A stretch of DNA of 64,000 bases from Amantichitinum ursilacus (GTDB taxonomy: Bacteria; Pseudomonadota; Gammaproteobacteria; Burkholderiales; Chitinibacteraceae). A model generated the notes under the pieces. It saw nothing but the letters and a program-made list of their open reading frames with translations, did not search any database and was not told where the DNA came from. Position 1 is the stretch's first letter; every line of letters begins with the position of its first letter. The stretch spans positions 23,167-87,166 of the forward strand of contig NZ_LAQT01000030.1 in the NCBI RefSeq assembly GCF_001294205.1, in the 5' to 3' direction. The position numbers were made by a program, and so were the translations under genes. Shown piece after piece: positions 18,150-27,626 of this stretch.

Positions 18150-19192
18150 CACACCCGCGGGTTTATTTTCGGCTAGGGCTGTTTGTGCTGGTGGCCGTGC
18201 TCACCGCTGCCGTATTGCTGGTGGCGTTTGGCGCGGGCCGCTGGTTTCGGCCCAGCGTAACGCTGGAAAGCTATTTCGACGAATCGGTGCAGGGGCTCGA
18301 TCTGGGCAGCAAGGTGCGCTATCGCGGCGTCACCGTGGGCCAGGTCAGCAAGATTTCGTTTACCTATAACAAATACGAACAGGATCTGGCCCCCATCCAA
18401 CGCCAGCAATATGTGCTGGTGGAAATGAAACTGCGGCCCGAATTATTTGGCGGCAAGGCCATGCAATTTCCCAGCCAGGACAATCTGACCCACGAAATTG
18501 TGCGTGGCCTGCGCGTACGGCTAACGCCCCAGGGCTTGACCGGCACCAGCTACATGGAAATCGATTATTTTGATCCGGCGCGCAACCCGCCGCTGCCCAT
18601 CAACTGGTCGCCGCAAGAACTGTATATTCCGTCGGCGCACGGTTCGATCAGCCAGTTGATGGACGCGACGCAAGATGTGGTGACGCGCTTGCAGAAGCTG
18701 GATCTGGAAACCACCGTGCACCGGCTTAACCATCTGCTGGGCACGCTGGACGACCAGGCCGGGCAGTTGAATCTGGCGCAGATCGGCTCATCGGTGCAGC
18801 ACGTTACCGACAAGATCGATCGCATTCCGGTGGAGCGCATTGCCAGCGATGGTCAGGCGCTGATCAACGAGTTGCGCAGCACCAATCAAAGCTTGAGCAA
18901 CATGCTGAACGACCCGCAAGTGGCCAGCGCGCCCGCCAATCTGGCCGCCAGCGCCGAGCGCATGCGCCAGTTGCTGGACAAGCCGGAACTGGCGACGTCG
19001 CTGGAACATCTGGACGCCACTCTGCGCCGGCTGGACCGTTTAAGCGCGGGCAAGGAAGGCGAGCTGTCCGATACGCTGACCAATCTGCACGCCGCCAGCG
19101 ACGACTTGCGCGATTTGCTGGCGCGCGCCAAGGCGCAGCCGTCCAGCCTGCTGTTCAGCAGCCCGCCCACCCCCTATCCATTGCCGCGATGA
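18146..19192 (+). CDS. MCE (MlaD-type) periplasmic substrate-binding protein
   Basis: Membrane-anchored MCE-domain protein that carries lipid in the periplasm. 348 residues: N-terminal membrane anchor (about 10-30), MCE domain at about 40-130 with FDESVQGLDLGSKVRYRGV and GLRVRLTPQGLTGTSYMEI, then a long helical region. The long C-terminus resembles the permease/ATPase/MCE/PqiC set rather than E. coli MlaD, which is about 180 residues. ATGA overlaps with both neighbours. Confidence 0.93.
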   Translation: MTHPRVYFRLGLFVLVAVLTAAVLLVAFGAGRWFRPSVTLESYFDESVQGLDLGSKVRYRGVTVGQVSKISFTYNKYEQDLAPIQRQQYVLVEMKLRPELFGGKAMQFPSQDNLTHEIVRGLRVRLTPQGLTGTSYMEIDYFDPARNPPLPINWSPQELYIPSAHGSISQLMDATQDVVTRLQKLDLETTVHRLNHLLGTLDDQAGQLNLAQIGSSVQHVTDKIDRIPVERIASDGQALINELRSTNQSLSNMLNDPQVASAPANLAASAERMRQLLDKPELATSLEHLDATLRRLDRLSAGKEGELSDTLTNLHAASDDLRDLLARAKAQPSSLLFSSPPTPYPLPR

Positions 19193-19809
19193 TGCCCATG
19201 CGTACTCTTTTATCTTTGCTGAACGTGGCGCGCGTGGGGGCGATGGCCTTGCTGCTGACGCTGGCCGCCTGCGCCTCCAACCCGCCGCCGCCCGAAACCT
19301 ATCATCTGCAAGCGCAACGCAAAGGCCCGCCCTACCCGGTGCGCTTTAATGACACCGTGCTGATTACGCCGCCGCGCGCGCTGCCGCTGTATGCCAGCAA
19401 CAACTTTGTGTACCAGGAAGGGCCGCAGCGCTTTGCGCAAGACCCGTTCCGCTTGTACAGCGCCACACTGCCGCAGGCCTTGCAAGAGCAACTGGTGATC
19501 TGGCTGGGCGGCAGCGGCCTGTTTGCGCATGCAGTGCCGATGGCTTCGACGCAAGCGCGTTTTGTGCTGGAGAGCGACATCCGCGAAGTGGTGGTGGATG
19601 TGCGGCCGGATGTGCCGCATACCGCGCAGGTGCAATGGCATGCGCGCTTGCGCGATACCCAGACAGGCGCGTATTTGCTTGATCGCACGTTTATGGGCCA
19701 GAGCGTGGCGACCAGTCCGCTGGATGGCGCCAGTCTGATCGCAGCGCAATCGGAAGCGTTAGCGCAATCGCTGCAAGGCCTGGAGGCCGCGCTGTTGACG
19801 TTGCAATAA
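19189..19809 (+). CDS. PqiC-type ABC-transport auxiliary lipoprotein
   Basis: 206 residues. N-terminal signal with lipobox LAAC (MALLLTLAACASNPPPPETY), then a DUF330/PqiC-type domain (TYHLQAQRKGPPYPVRF, FVYQEGPQRFAQDPFRLY, FVLESDIREVVVD). Such lipoproteins form the outer-membrane end of MCE lipid transport systems. Starts inside the MCE gene (ATGA) and ends the four-gene operon. Confidence 0.88.
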   Translation: MMPMRTLLSLLNVARVGAMALLLTLAACASNPPPPETYHLQAQRKGPPYPVRFNDTVLITPPRALPLYASNNFVYQEGPQRFAQDPFRLYSATLPQALQEQLVIWLGGSGLFAHAVPMASTQARFVLESDIREVVVDVRPDVPHTAQVQWHARLRDTQTGAYLLDRTFMGQSVATSPLDGASLIAAQSEALAQSLQGLEAALLTLQ

Positions 19810-19866
19810 GCACGCGCCGCGCTGACACCGCGACAGCCGCATTGCCTGGCGTGCGCCCCAGCGCCG

Positions 19867-19892
19867 ACAACATCCATTAGAATGGCTGTTGT
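19867..19892. promoter_or_regulatory. Near-perfect inverted repeat upstream of relA
   Basis: ACAACATCCATT (19867-19878) and AATGGCTGTTGT (19881-19892) pair at 11 of 12 positions with a two-base centre. It spans a -10-like TAGAAT and ends 21 bp before the relA start, so it could be an operator. Confidence 0.45.
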
Positions 19893-19913
19893 TTCCTGTA
19901 AGTCGAGATTCTC

Positions 19914-22112
19914 ATGGTTGCTGTAACCCGTCCGCTCGCTCAATCCATTGCCGAAGCCGCAGACCCTTTGCGCTGGATGGAGCATCTGGTGCAGCGCTAC
20001 CCCGCCACGCAAACCGATCGTTTGCGCGATGCGCTGCAATGGGCGCAACAACATTACGGCGATCGCCCGCACCCACAAACCAACGAGCCGCTGCTGCCGC
20101 ACGCCGTTGCCGCAGCGTCGATCGTGGCCGACCTGAATCTTGATGTCGACGCCGTCATCGCCACGCTGTTATTCGCCGCCCCGGACTTTATCGAGAACCT
20201 GAACGAAGCGCTGACCGAGCGCTTTGGCGCCGAAGTGGCGCGGCTGGTGGATGGCGTGTGGCGCGTACGCAAGATTCATACGCTAACGCAAGGCGCGCCG
20301 CGCGCGGCCGACAATGGCGCGCAGATCGAAGCGCTGCGCAAGATGCTGTTGGCGATGGTCGAAGACATGCGCGTGGTGCTGATCAACCTGGCATGGCGCA
20401 CGCAAACCATGCACAGCCTGGCCAAAGTGCCGGATGAGCAACGGCGCAAGCTGGCACGCGAGACGCTGGATATCTACGCGCCGCTGGCCAACCGTCTGGG
20501 CGTATGGCAGATCAAGTGGGAACTGGAGGACCTCGGTTTCCGCTATATGGAGCCCGAGACTTACAAGAAGATCGCCAAGCTGCTGGATGAGCGGCGCGTG
20601 GATCGGGAAAGCTTTATCAATGATGTGCTGGCCACCTTACGCCGCGAAATCAATGCGGCCGGTGTGGTCCACGTTGATCTGATGGGCCGGCCCAAGCACA
20701 TCTACAGCATCTGGAAAAAGATGCAGAAAAAGAAGCTCGATTTTTCCGAGCTATACGACATCCGCGCGGTGCGCGTGCTGGTGGATGACGTGAAAGATTG
20801 CTACACGGTGCTGGGCATTATCCATAACCTGTACCAGCCCATACCGGGCGAATTTGACGACTATATCGCCCACCCCAAAGGCAATTTTTATCGCAGCCTG
20901 CACACCGCCGTCATCGGCCCCAACGACAAAGCGGTGGAGGTGCAGATCCGCACTTTCGATATGCACGAACATGCCGAATATGGTGTCGCCGCGCATTGGC
21001 GCTACAAGGAAGGCGGCAAAGGCGACAGCAAGTACGAAGAGAAAATCGCCTGGTTGCGCCAGTTGCTGGACTGGCGCGAAGACATGGCGCACGAGGCGCA
21101 TCTGGCTGATGCCTTCAAGGCCGAGCTGTTTGACGACACCATCTATGCACTCACGCCCGCTGGCCGCGTGATTGCGCTGCCCAAAGACAGCACGCCGGTC
21201 GACTTTGCTTACCACCTGCATTCCGATCTGGGCCATCGTTGCCGCGGCGCCAAGGTGGACGGGCAGATTGTGCCGCTGTCCACGCCGCTTAAAAACGGCC
21301 AGCGGGTTGAGATTATCGCGGCCAAGGAAGGCGGGCCCAGCCTGGACTGGCTGCACGATGGGTTGGTTAAAAGCCATCGCGCGCAACAAAAAATCCGCCA
21401 GTGGATCCGCCAGCAAAACCATGACGTCGTGGTAAATAGCGGCAAATCGCTGTACGACAAAGAAGCGTCGCGTAATGGCGCCACGCGCGTTAACCAAGAA
21501 GAAGTGGCGCATCGTTGCGGCTACAAAACCGTCGACGAGTTGTATGCCGCCCTGGGCCAGGACGAGTTGTCGTTGCGCCAGCTGGCCGACGCTTTCTTTG
21601 TGGAGCCGCCCGCGCCCGAAGAAACGATTAATCCCGAAGACGTGGTGCGTCGTGCCAAGGCCGACCAACACGGTGAAGGCATTCTGATTGAGGGCGTCGA
21701 CAAGCTGATGACGCTGCTGGCGCGCTGCTGCAAACCGGTGCCGCCTGATCCGGTGATCGGCTTTGTGACCAAAGGCCGCGGTATCTCGATCCACCGCCGC
21801 GATTGCAGCACGCTCAAACGCCTGGCCGAGGCCTCGCCCGAACGGCTGATTACCGCCGATTGGGGCAAAGTTACCGGCAACACTTTCGCCACCGACATCA
21901 TGATCGAAGCACACGACCGCCCTAGCCTGCTGCGCGACCTGTCCGACATCATGGCGCGCGAGAAAATCAACGTCACCGGCGTGAATACGCTATCGCGCGA
22001 TACGCTGGCGCGCATGCGCTTTACCGTAGAAATCCGCGGCGTGGACGATCTGCCCCGCATTTTTGCCCGGCTGAATGACGTACAAGGCGTGCTGCGGATT
22101 ACCCGCGTCTAA
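19914..22112 (+). CDS. relA: (p)ppGpp synthetase RelA
   Basis: Ribosome-associated synthetase of the stringent response. 732 residues: a degenerate HD hydrolase domain (about 50-190) in which the usual LLHDVVEDT is LLFAAPDF, so hydrolase activity is lost; a synthetase domain with GRPKHIYSIWKKMQKK and DIRAVRVLVDD, carrying the EFDD motif (313-316) typical of monofunctional RelA rather than RxKD of bifunctional SpoT; TGS (DDTIYALTPAGRVIALPKD); and C-terminal zinc-finger/ACT parts (MTLLARCCKPVPPDPVIGF). Stand-alone gene; REP palindromes follow. Confidence 0.96.
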   Translation: MVAVTRPLAQSIAEAADPLRWMEHLVQRYPATQTDRLRDALQWAQQHYGDRPHPQTNEPLLPHAVAAASIVADLNLDVDAVIATLLFAAPDFIENLNEALTERFGAEVARLVDGVWRVRKIHTLTQGAPRAADNGAQIEALRKMLLAMVEDMRVVLINLAWRTQTMHSLAKVPDEQRRKLARETLDIYAPLANRLGVWQIKWELEDLGFRYMEPETYKKIAKLLDERRVDRESFINDVLATLRREINAAGVVHVDLMGRPKHIYSIWKKMQKKKLDFSELYDIRAVRVLVDDVKDCYTVLGIIHNLYQPIPGEFDDYIAHPKGNFYRSLHTAVIGPNDKAVEVQIRTFDMHEHAEYGVAAHWRYKEGGKGDSKYEEKIAWLRQLLDWREDMAHEAHLADAFKAELFDDTIYALTPAGRVIALPKDSTPVDFAYHLHSDLGHRCRGAKVDGQIVPLSTPLKNGQRVEIIAAKEGGPSLDWLHDGLVKSHRAQQKIRQWIRQQNHDVVVNSGKSLYDKEASRNGATRVNQEEVAHRCGYKTVDELYAALGQDELSLRQLADAFFVEPPAPEETINPEDVVRRAKADQHGEGILIEGVDKLMTLLARCCKPVPPDPVIGFVTKGRGISIHRRDCSTLKRLAEASPERLITADWGKVTGNTFATDIMIEAHDRPSLLRDLSDIMAREKINVTGVNTLSRDTLARMRFTVEIRGVDDLPRIFARLNDVQGVLRITRV

Positions 22113-22145
22113 TCAGCTGCGGGTTTCATCGGATGAAATTCGCCA

Positions 22146-22173
22146 GCCCCGTCTAGACCCACCCTTCAAAAGC
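22146..22173 (+). repeat. REP-type palindrome, copy 5 (left arm altered)
   Basis: CCCCGTC-TA-GACCCACC then CTTCAAAAGC. The right arm and CAAA flank match the family; the left arm reads CCCCGTC. Its 17-base text is the exact reverse complement of the same part of copy 6. Confidence 0.65.
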
Positions 22174-22208
22174 GAAGATGCCAACCGCAACTTTGCGTTC
22201 TTCTTTGT

Positions 22209-22256
22209 GGCTTTAAGTGGTGGGTCTAGACGGGGACGCCGAGTCCCACCCTATGA
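22209..22256 (-). repeat. REP-type palindrome, copy 6 (variant, reverse)
   Basis: GGCTTTAAGT then GGTGGGTC-TA-GACGGGG, then after ten bases TCCCACCCTATG. The outer CCCACCCTATG is the normal family end, so extra sequence seems inserted in the right arm. Confidence 0.65.
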
Positions 22257-22297
22257 AACGCGCGCCACACCATCACAGCACTGTCGAAACCGGCGGC

Positions 22298-22331
22298 ACA
22301 TAGGGTGGGTCTAGACCCACCTCTCAAAGCC
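22298..22331 (+). repeat. REP-type palindrome, copy 7 (forward)
   Basis: CACATAG then GGTGGGTC-TA-GACCCACC (22304-22321) then TCTCAAAGCC. Perfect core with both consensus flanks. Confidence 0.8.
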
Positions 22332-22418
22332 GCCCATGAAAACCACAATTTAGCGCCATTACTTTAATTACATATTTGGTCAGCAAACTACACCCAGAAA
22401 TCGCCCCCGACTACCAAG

Positions 22419-22435
22419 CAGGCCCAGTTATTGCT
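22419..22435 (+). promoter_or_regulatory. Possible sigma-54 promoter of the chemoreceptor gene
   Basis: CAGGCCCAGTTATTGCT has GG (22421-22422) and GC (22433-22434) ten bases apart with a good TTGCT -12 element, but the -24 element is poor. Lies 115 bp before the start codon. Confidence 0.3.
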
Positions 22436-22549
22436 TGATGACAGCTGTGTTACTTCGCCAATGTCGACCCAGGAGTTCTCCCGGTTGGCAGTCGACAAGT
22501 CGCGGATCACAGTGTTTTCTTACAAAGCAATAACGCAGGGATTCGGCAT

Positions 22550-24430
22550 ATGCACTCGCTTCGCACCAAACTCATTGTTTTTGTGGCGGTTATTACCGCC
22601 CTGGCCACCGCTATCCTCACCGGGGCCGCCTATACACGTATGCGCAGCGCCACCCTGACCGGCATTACGCGCGAGGTGAGCGCCGCCGCGCAGGGTTACG
22701 ACGTGGTGCTGGCCAACTGGCTGCAAGACAAGCAGCACGTACTGGCGGGCGTGCAAGAGACGTTGGCGGCTGCCAATGGTGACGTGAGCGCCATCCTCAC
22801 CCAGTCCGAAAAAAGCTCCACTTACGATTCGATTTATCTGGGTACGCCCGATAAAAAGATGATCCAGGGCCACAATCTGGATCTGCCACCCGGCTACGAC
22901 CCCACCGTGCGCCCCTGGTACAAGGACGCGCTGGCGGCGGACAAGTTGATCCGCACCGCGCCCTATATTGATGCGTCGACCAAGCAGCTGATCATTTCGT
23001 TTGCCGCGCCGGTCAAGACCGCCGGCACGCTCAAAGGCATTGTGGCGGGCGACGTTTATCTCAGCGCCGTGGTGAAAGACGTGCTGAACATCAAACTGGG
23101 GGGCGAAGGCTACGCATTTTTGCTGGATACCAACGGGCAGATTCTGGCGCACCGCGACACCGCGCTGATTCAGAAAACCCTGGCCGACGTGAGCCCCGAT
23201 CTGGCCAAGGTTAAAGTGGCTGATCTGGCCGACGGCCAGACCCACGAAGTGGGCATCGGCGGTAAAGACAAATACATTTATTTGCAGCCGATTGATGGCT
23301 CCGATCTGGTGTTGGCACTGGTAATCGACAAAGGTCAGGCGCTCGCGCCGCTTGATCAGATGCTGCTGCTTTCGATTGGTGCAATGATCCTGGTGCTGGT
23401 GGTGGTGCTGCCCGTTGCCGGTGCGCTGATCGGCAACCTGCTGGCGGGTCTGCGCAAGGTGCGCGATGGCATGCAGGAGATTGCGCAAGGCGGTGGCGAT
23501 TTGACGCGCAAGATTGAAGTCAGCGGCAAAGACGAAATCGCACAAACCGCGCAGGCGTTTAATCGCTTTACCGATCAACTGCGGTCGATGTTTGGCGATA
23601 TCCAGAAAGAAAGTGACCGGCTGACGTCGGGCGTCACCGATATCAATACCGTGTTGCGCGAGTTGTCGAACGACAGCAAACACCTGTCCGACCTGGCCGC
23701 CGCCAACGCCGCGACCATTGAAGAAATCACCGTCAGCATCTCGCATATCGCAGAAAACGCGCGCGATGCTGATGAGTTGGTCACCAATACCGGCGCCTTG
23801 TCGGGCGAGTCCGCCGCCACGGTGCGTGAAGTGGCCAACGAAGTGGGCAAATCGGCCAGCGAAGTGGAATCCCTCGCCAGCTTGCTGGATGGGCTCAATC
23901 GTCGCTCGCAAGACATCAGCGGCATTATTCAGGTGATTAAAGAAATTGCCGACCAGACCAATTTGCTGGCGCTGAACGCGGCCATCGAAGCGGCGCGCGC
24001 GGGCGAACAAGGCCGTGGCTTTGCCGTGGTGGCCGACGAAGTGCGCAAGCTGGCCGAACGCACCGGCCAGGCCACCTTGCAGATCACCGGCATGATTGAT
24101 GGCATTCGCACCGAAACCGATGCCGCCGTCAGCACGATGCAGAAGACCCATGAGGTGGTACGGCGCGGCGTCAATCTGTCGGACAATGCGGCCGGCAATA
24201 TCAGCACCATCCGCGAGAACATGAACGCGGTGATGCAAAAGATGGGCGAAATTGCGCTGTCGACCAAAGAGCAGCAACAAGCCACCACGGCGATGGCGCA
24301 AAGCGCGGAGAACATCACCAATCAGATGCTGCAAACCGATGCGGCGCTACATCGCGCCACCGACAGCGTGCATCGCTTGTCCGAACTGGCGGGCTTTCTG
24401 AAGCAACTGTTTGGCAAGTTCCGGCTGTAA
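22550..24430 (+). CDS. Methyl-accepting chemotaxis protein with periplasmic Cache domain
   Basis: Inner-membrane chemoreceptor signalling to CheA/CheW. 626 residues: membrane segment at about 6-26, periplasmic double Cache domain about 35-270 ([53 protein letters not shown]), second membrane segment about 272-300, HAMP, then the signalling domain with the invariant hairpin tip ([20 protein letters not shown], then [20 protein letters not shown]). Cache ligands in this class are often amino or organic acids, but the ligand cannot be read here. No CheR-docking pentapeptide at the C-terminus (ends FGKFRL). Confidence 0.95.
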   Translation: MHSLRTKLIVFVAVITALATAILTGAAYTRMRSATLTGITREVSAAAQGYDVVLANWLQDKQHVLAGVQETLAAANGDVSAILTQSEKSSTYDSIYLGTPDKKMIQGHNLDLPPGYDPTVRPWYKDALAADKLIRTAPYIDASTKQLIISFAAPVKTAGTLKGIVAGDVYLSAVVKDVLNIKLGGEGYAFLLDTNGQILAHRDTALIQKTLADVSPDLAKVKVADLADGQTHEVGIGGKDKYIYLQPIDGSDLVLALVIDKGQALAPLDQMLLLSIGAMILVLVVVLPVAGALIGNLLAGLRKVRDGMQEIAQGGGDLTRKIEVSGKDEIAQTAQAFNRFTDQLRSMFGDIQKESDRLTSGVTDINTVLRELSNDSKHLSDLAAANAATIEEITVSISHIAENARDADELVTNTGALSGESAATVREVANEVGKSASEVESLASLLDGLNRRSQDISGIIQVIKEIADQTNLLALNAAIEAARAGEQGRGFAVVADEVRKLAERTGQATLQITGMIDGIRTETDAAVSTMQKTHEVVRRGVNLSDNAAGNISTIRENMNAVMQKMGEIALSTKEQQQATTAMAQSAENITNQMLQTDAALHRATDSVHRLSELAGFLKQLFGKFRL

Positions 24431-24452
24431 CGCCCCGCTTGGCGACGGACGT

Positions 24453-24483
24453 AAAAAAAGGCGACCCGAGGGTCGCCTTTTTA
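24453..24483. terminator. Bidirectional Rho-independent terminator between MCP gene and pyk
   Basis: AAAAAGGCGACCC-GAG-GGTCGCCTTTTT: 10-11 bp stem with A-run and T-run on either side, serving both converging genes. Confidence 0.9.
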
Positions 24484-24527
24484 GTGCGCGGCGGTAACAA
24501 GAGCGATGTGGGCGCCCCTGCCAGACC

Positions 24528-25964
24528 TTAGCGGCTGCGGCGTTCGCCGACCTTAACGATCTTGATGCTGTTGGTGCTGCCGCCCAGGCCGACGATGTCG
24601 CCATAGGTAAACACCACCAGATCACCGTGCTGCACCACGCCGCGCTGGATCAGTTCCATTTCGGCGCGCGCCAGCAGGTCTTGTTGCTTGGCGTTCTCGA
24701 AATCCATGATGAACGGATACACATCGCGGAACAGCGCCAGACGGGCATAGGTTTCGGCTTCGGGCGTCAGTGCGTATACCGGCACGCCGCTGATAAAGCG
24801 CGACAGCCACAGCGCCGACGAACCCGACTGGGTGAGTGCGGCAATGGCTTTAACCTTCAGGTGGCTGGCGGCAAACAGCGCTGCCATTGCAATCGATTGA
24901 TCGATGCGAGTGAAATCGCCTTGCTTCAGCACTTCGTCGCTGATGCGGTTTTCTTGCGATTTTTCTGCTTCGACACAGATCCGCGCCATCGCTTCCACGG
25001 TTTCCACCGGGAACTTGCCGCTGGCCGATTCGGCCGACAACATCACCGCATCGGTACCATCCAGCACGGCGTTGGCCACGTCGGACACTTCGGCGCGGGT
25101 CGGCACCGGGCTGGTGATCATCGATTCCATCATCTGGGTGGCGGTGATCGTCAGCTTGTTCTTGCGGCGCGCGGCCTTGATCATTTTCTTTTGCAGCGCA
25201 GGCACGGCGGCATCGCCCACTTCCACGGCCAGATCGCCACGGGCAACCATGATGCCGTCAGACGCGTCGAGGATTTCTTCGAGGTTGCCAATGGCTTCGG
25301 TGCGTTCGATCTTGGCGATCAGCAGCGCCTTGCTGCCGGCAGCGCGCAACAGCGTGCGCGCCATGTACATATCCGCGCCCGACTTGGGGAAAGACACGGC
25401 CACATAGTCCGCCTTGATGACAGCGGCGACCTTGATGTCTTCCATGTCTTTGGCAGTCAGCGCCGGCGCCGTCAAACCACCGCCCTGACGGTTGATGCCC
25501 TTGTTGTTGGACAGCACGCCGCCCACTTTGACCTTGGTGTAGATCTCGTTGCCCAGCACTTCGGTCACTTCAAGCACGATGCGACCGTCGTCCAGCAGCA
25601 GGATGACGCCTGCGGACACGTCGTTGGGCAGCTCCTTGTAATCGAGGCCCACGCGTTCTTTGTTACCCATGGTGCAGTCAGAATCAAGAATGAACTGCTC
25701 ACCGTTAACCAGCTCGATCTTGCCTTCTTCAAACTTGCCCACACGAATCTTGGGGCCTTGCAGATCGACCATCACGGCCAGCGGCGAATTCTGCTTGCCA
25801 GCCACTTCGCGCACCAGGCTGGCGCGGTCTTGATGATCTTGCGCGGTGCCGTGCGAGAAGTTCAGTCGCACCATGTTTACACCGGCGGAAACCAGGCGTT
25901 CGAGCGTACCGACGTCGCTGGAGGCAGGGCCGAGTGTGGCCACGATTTTAGTGCTGCGTTGCAT
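24528..25964 (-). CDS. pyk: Pyruvate kinase
   Basis: Last step of glycolysis: phosphoenolpyruvate + ADP to pyruvate + ATP. 478 residues from the ATG at 25964, chosen because AGGAG lies 8 bases upstream and the family N-terminus (RSTKIVATLGPASSD) begins there. Motifs: MVRLNFSHGTAQDH, MVDLQGPKIRVGKF, the active-site strand LIAKIERTEAIGNLEEI, IMVARGDLAVEVGD and TATQMMESMITSPVPTRAEVSD (shown in part). Type matches the PykA/PykF class; monocistronic. Confidence 0.96.
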   Translation of the reverse strand: MQRSTKIVATLGPASSDVGTLERLVSAGVNMVRLNFSHGTAQDHQDRASLVREVAGKQNSPLAVMVDLQGPKIRVGKFEEGKIELVNGEQFILDSDCTMGNKERVGLDYKELPNDVSAGVILLLDDGRIVLEVTEVLGNEIYTKVKVGGVLSNNKGINRQGGGLTAPALTAKDMEDIKVAAVIKADYVAVSFPKSGADMYMARTLLRAAGSKALLIAKIERTEAIGNLEEILDASDGIMVARGDLAVEVGDAAVPALQKKMIKAARRKNKLTITATQMMESMITSPVPTRAEVSDVANAVLDGTDAVMLSAESASGKFPVETVEAMARICVEAEKSQENRISDEVLKQGDFTRIDQSIAMAALFAASHLKVKAIAALTQSGSSALWLSRFISGVPVYALTPEAETYARLALFRDVYPFIMDFENAKQQDLLARAEMELIQRGVVQHGDLVVFTYGDIVGLGGSTNSIKIVKVGERRSR

Positions 25965-26167
25965 GCAAATTACTCCTGTCTTTATTCGAATTCGCGGACT
26001 TGTTGTGCTAGCTGCGGTGCTCTCTTTGCGGAAATACCTTGCGGGACAGGAAGGCACGCCTGCCAGGCGAAGGCCAGTCAACAGCAACCAGGCATAGGTA
26101 GCCATCATCACAACGGTCTTATCGACTAAGCCACAGTGCACGCCTGCGAATGCGCGGGCTGCGTGGG

Positions 26168-26242
26168 TGGTACCCCCAGCAGGAATCGAACCTGCAACTG
26201 GCCCTTAGGAGGGGCCTGTTATATCCATTTAACTATAGGGGC
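26168..26242 (-). tRNA. tRNA-Arg (anticodon CCT)
   Basis: 75 bases with an encoded CCA. Acceptor GCCCCTA/TGGGGGT (two G-U pairs), D arm GTTAAATGGATATAAC, anticodon loop CTCCTAA in a CCC/GGG stem and T arm GCAGGTTCGATTCCTGC. Very similar to E. coli tRNA-Arg(CCT). No integrated element is seen at its 3' end. Confidence 0.95.
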
Positions 26243-26753
26243 CTTGAAAACCGGTCGTGTTGCCTGACACGTTGACTGCACAAGCAATGTCCGGATTGTT
26301 GGCACATCCATCCAGTGCTGTTCTTGTTCTTTATTCATGTGCTACAGGCCAGGATTGTGCCCTTGCAGTGCTACCGCGGCGCTACGCCACCACACCACAC
26401 AGGCCACCCGGGGCGCCGCGCAATGGACGGCATTATACAGATTGCTGACAGATGGCGTGTGATGGCGCGTTTTAAACAGCGCTTTGAGCATGCTGCAGCC
26501 GCAGCAAAGCTTGCACATTGCAACCAAGCAGACCGAATATCAGAATCACGACATTTTCAGAGCAGTTTAACGAAAGCATTTAAGTAATGGTGAGCGGTGC
26601 CCGGCACTTGTCACCGCCGTATTCCGGTGACACTGAGCAAGCAGTACGCCATGCCCGGCATTAGTCCGCCCCGCTCCAGGGGCCCCCTCGCCGCGCTTGG
26701 CGATGAGAAAGATCGTCGCGCGGCAACCTTCCTCCCTCACCAGGATAACCAAC
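26243..26753. other. Non-coding stretch between tRNA-Arg and a PEP-CTERM gene
   Basis: About 510 bp without a supported gene. A consensus TATAAT is present on the minus strand at 26432-26437, far upstream of the tRNA, without a good -35. An imperfect hairpin (GTCACCG / CGGTGAC, 26612-26633 region) precedes the PEP-CTERM gene. No riboswitch recognised. Confidence 0.4.
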
Positions 26754-27494
26754 ATGATCAGTAAAACCAGACTTGCCCTTGCCGCGCTATTCAGTTGCCT
26801 TTCGCTCAACAGCTATGCCGCCGTGGTGCAAACCGCGCATCTTGATTTTGGTCTGCAGTACTCCGGCGACGTCAGTCTGGGCGCCACGTTTTACAAGTCG
26901 CAATTTTCGCTGATCGACGCGTTGGGCAGCCACGGCAGCGGCGTGGTCGCCAACGCGCCAAATCAATACACAAGCGGTGACAGCAGCGGCGCGTTCAGCG
27001 TTGATGTGGTGGATGGCGTGCAGCATCTCACGCTCGATACCGCCGCCGCCTCGGGTTCGCATGCAAATTATTCGATCGCGTCGTTCAAGCAAACCATCAC
27101 GATCGGCGCGGACGGCGGCAGCCTGTATCTGCCCTACGCACTCTCCGGCTCGACTGATCCCAACGTTGCTCCACTCGATAGCCAGAGCGTATTCAGCGGC
27201 GTGTTCTGGGCGTGGGTCGATCCAGTCACCGGCAAATACACCACCGACGGCGCTAAAGTGGGCGATCTGACTGGCGCGGGCGACGTGGTCAGCAACAACA
27301 GCTTTACCACCCTGCTGTTTGCCGCACATGGCACGCCCTATACCTTTCAGCTGAGCTTTACGCTGGAACAAACTTTGGAGGAATACCAGGTGCTGCCCCC
27401 GCCGGTACCCGAACCCGAAACCTGGGCACTGATGGGCATGGGCCTGGTCGGGTTGACGGCCGCAGCGCGCCGACGCAAGCAAACACACAACTGA
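26754..27494 (+). CDS. PEP-CTERM sorting-domain protein (secreted, unknown function)
   Basis: 246 residues from the ATG at 26754 (GGA 8-10 bases upstream; signal peptide ISKTRLALAALFSCLSLNSYA begins there, cleavage probably after SYA). The mature part is small, Ser/Gly-rich and poor in Cys. The C-terminus is a textbook PEP-CTERM signal: VPEPETWALMGMG, hydrophobic VGLTAAA, then RRRK. Such proteins are processed by an exosortase (EpsH/XrtB type) and sent to the surface or exopolysaccharide matrix. No exosortase lies in the window. The function of the mature domain is not recognised. Followed by its own terminator. Confidence 0.85.
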   Translation: MISKTRLALAALFSCLSLNSYAAVVQTAHLDFGLQYSGDVSLGATFYKSQFSLIDALGSHGSGVVANAPNQYTSGDSSGAFSVDVVDGVQHLTLDTAAASGSHANYSIASFKQTITIGADGGSLYLPYALSGSTDPNVAPLDSQSVFSGVFWAWVDPVTGKYTTDGAKVGDLTGAGDVVSNNSFTTLLFAAHGTPYTFQLSFTLEQTLEEYQVLPPPVPEPETWALMGMGLVGLTAAARRRKQTHN

Positions 27495-27517
27495 GCAAGA
27501 CGCGCCTTGATTTGCAT

Positions 27518-27550
27518 ACAGCCCGTGCCGCGTGGCAGGGCTGTTTGTTT
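27518..27550 (+). terminator. Terminator of the PEP-CTERM gene
   Basis: ACAGCCC-G-TGCC / GGCA-GGGCTGT, an 11-bp stem with one bulge and a four-base loop, followed by TTGTTTATT. Confidence 0.65.
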
Positions 27551-27626
27551 ATTGCTGCAAGCGCACAGCCGGAGACGCGATCAAGTTCGAACAAACATCC
27601 GCATAAGTCGTGAGATGGTCAATCGC

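Larger units (their letters stand above)
22113..22549. other. Non-coding stretch between relA and the chemoreceptor
   Basis: 437 bp without a gene. It holds three REP-type palindromes (22146-22331), a 10-bp inverted repeat GTTATTGCTT / AAGCAATAAC about 90 bp apart near 22427 and 22525, and a possible sigma-54 promoter at 22419-22435. Confidence 0.5.

Noticed and set aside
19914..22112. Bifunctional SpoT/Rsh as identity of the (p)ppGpp enzyme
   Set aside because: The HD hydrolase motif is lost and the synthetase motif is EFDD, both marks of monofunctional RelA.
22520..24334. 604-codon open frame opposite the chemoreceptor gene
   Set aside because: Antisense shadow; the plus-strand frame has Cache, HAMP and signalling-tip motifs.
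26600..26753. Possible c-di-GMP riboswitch before the PEP-CTERM gene
   Set aside because: A small hairpin exists but the conserved GEMM sequence elements are missing.
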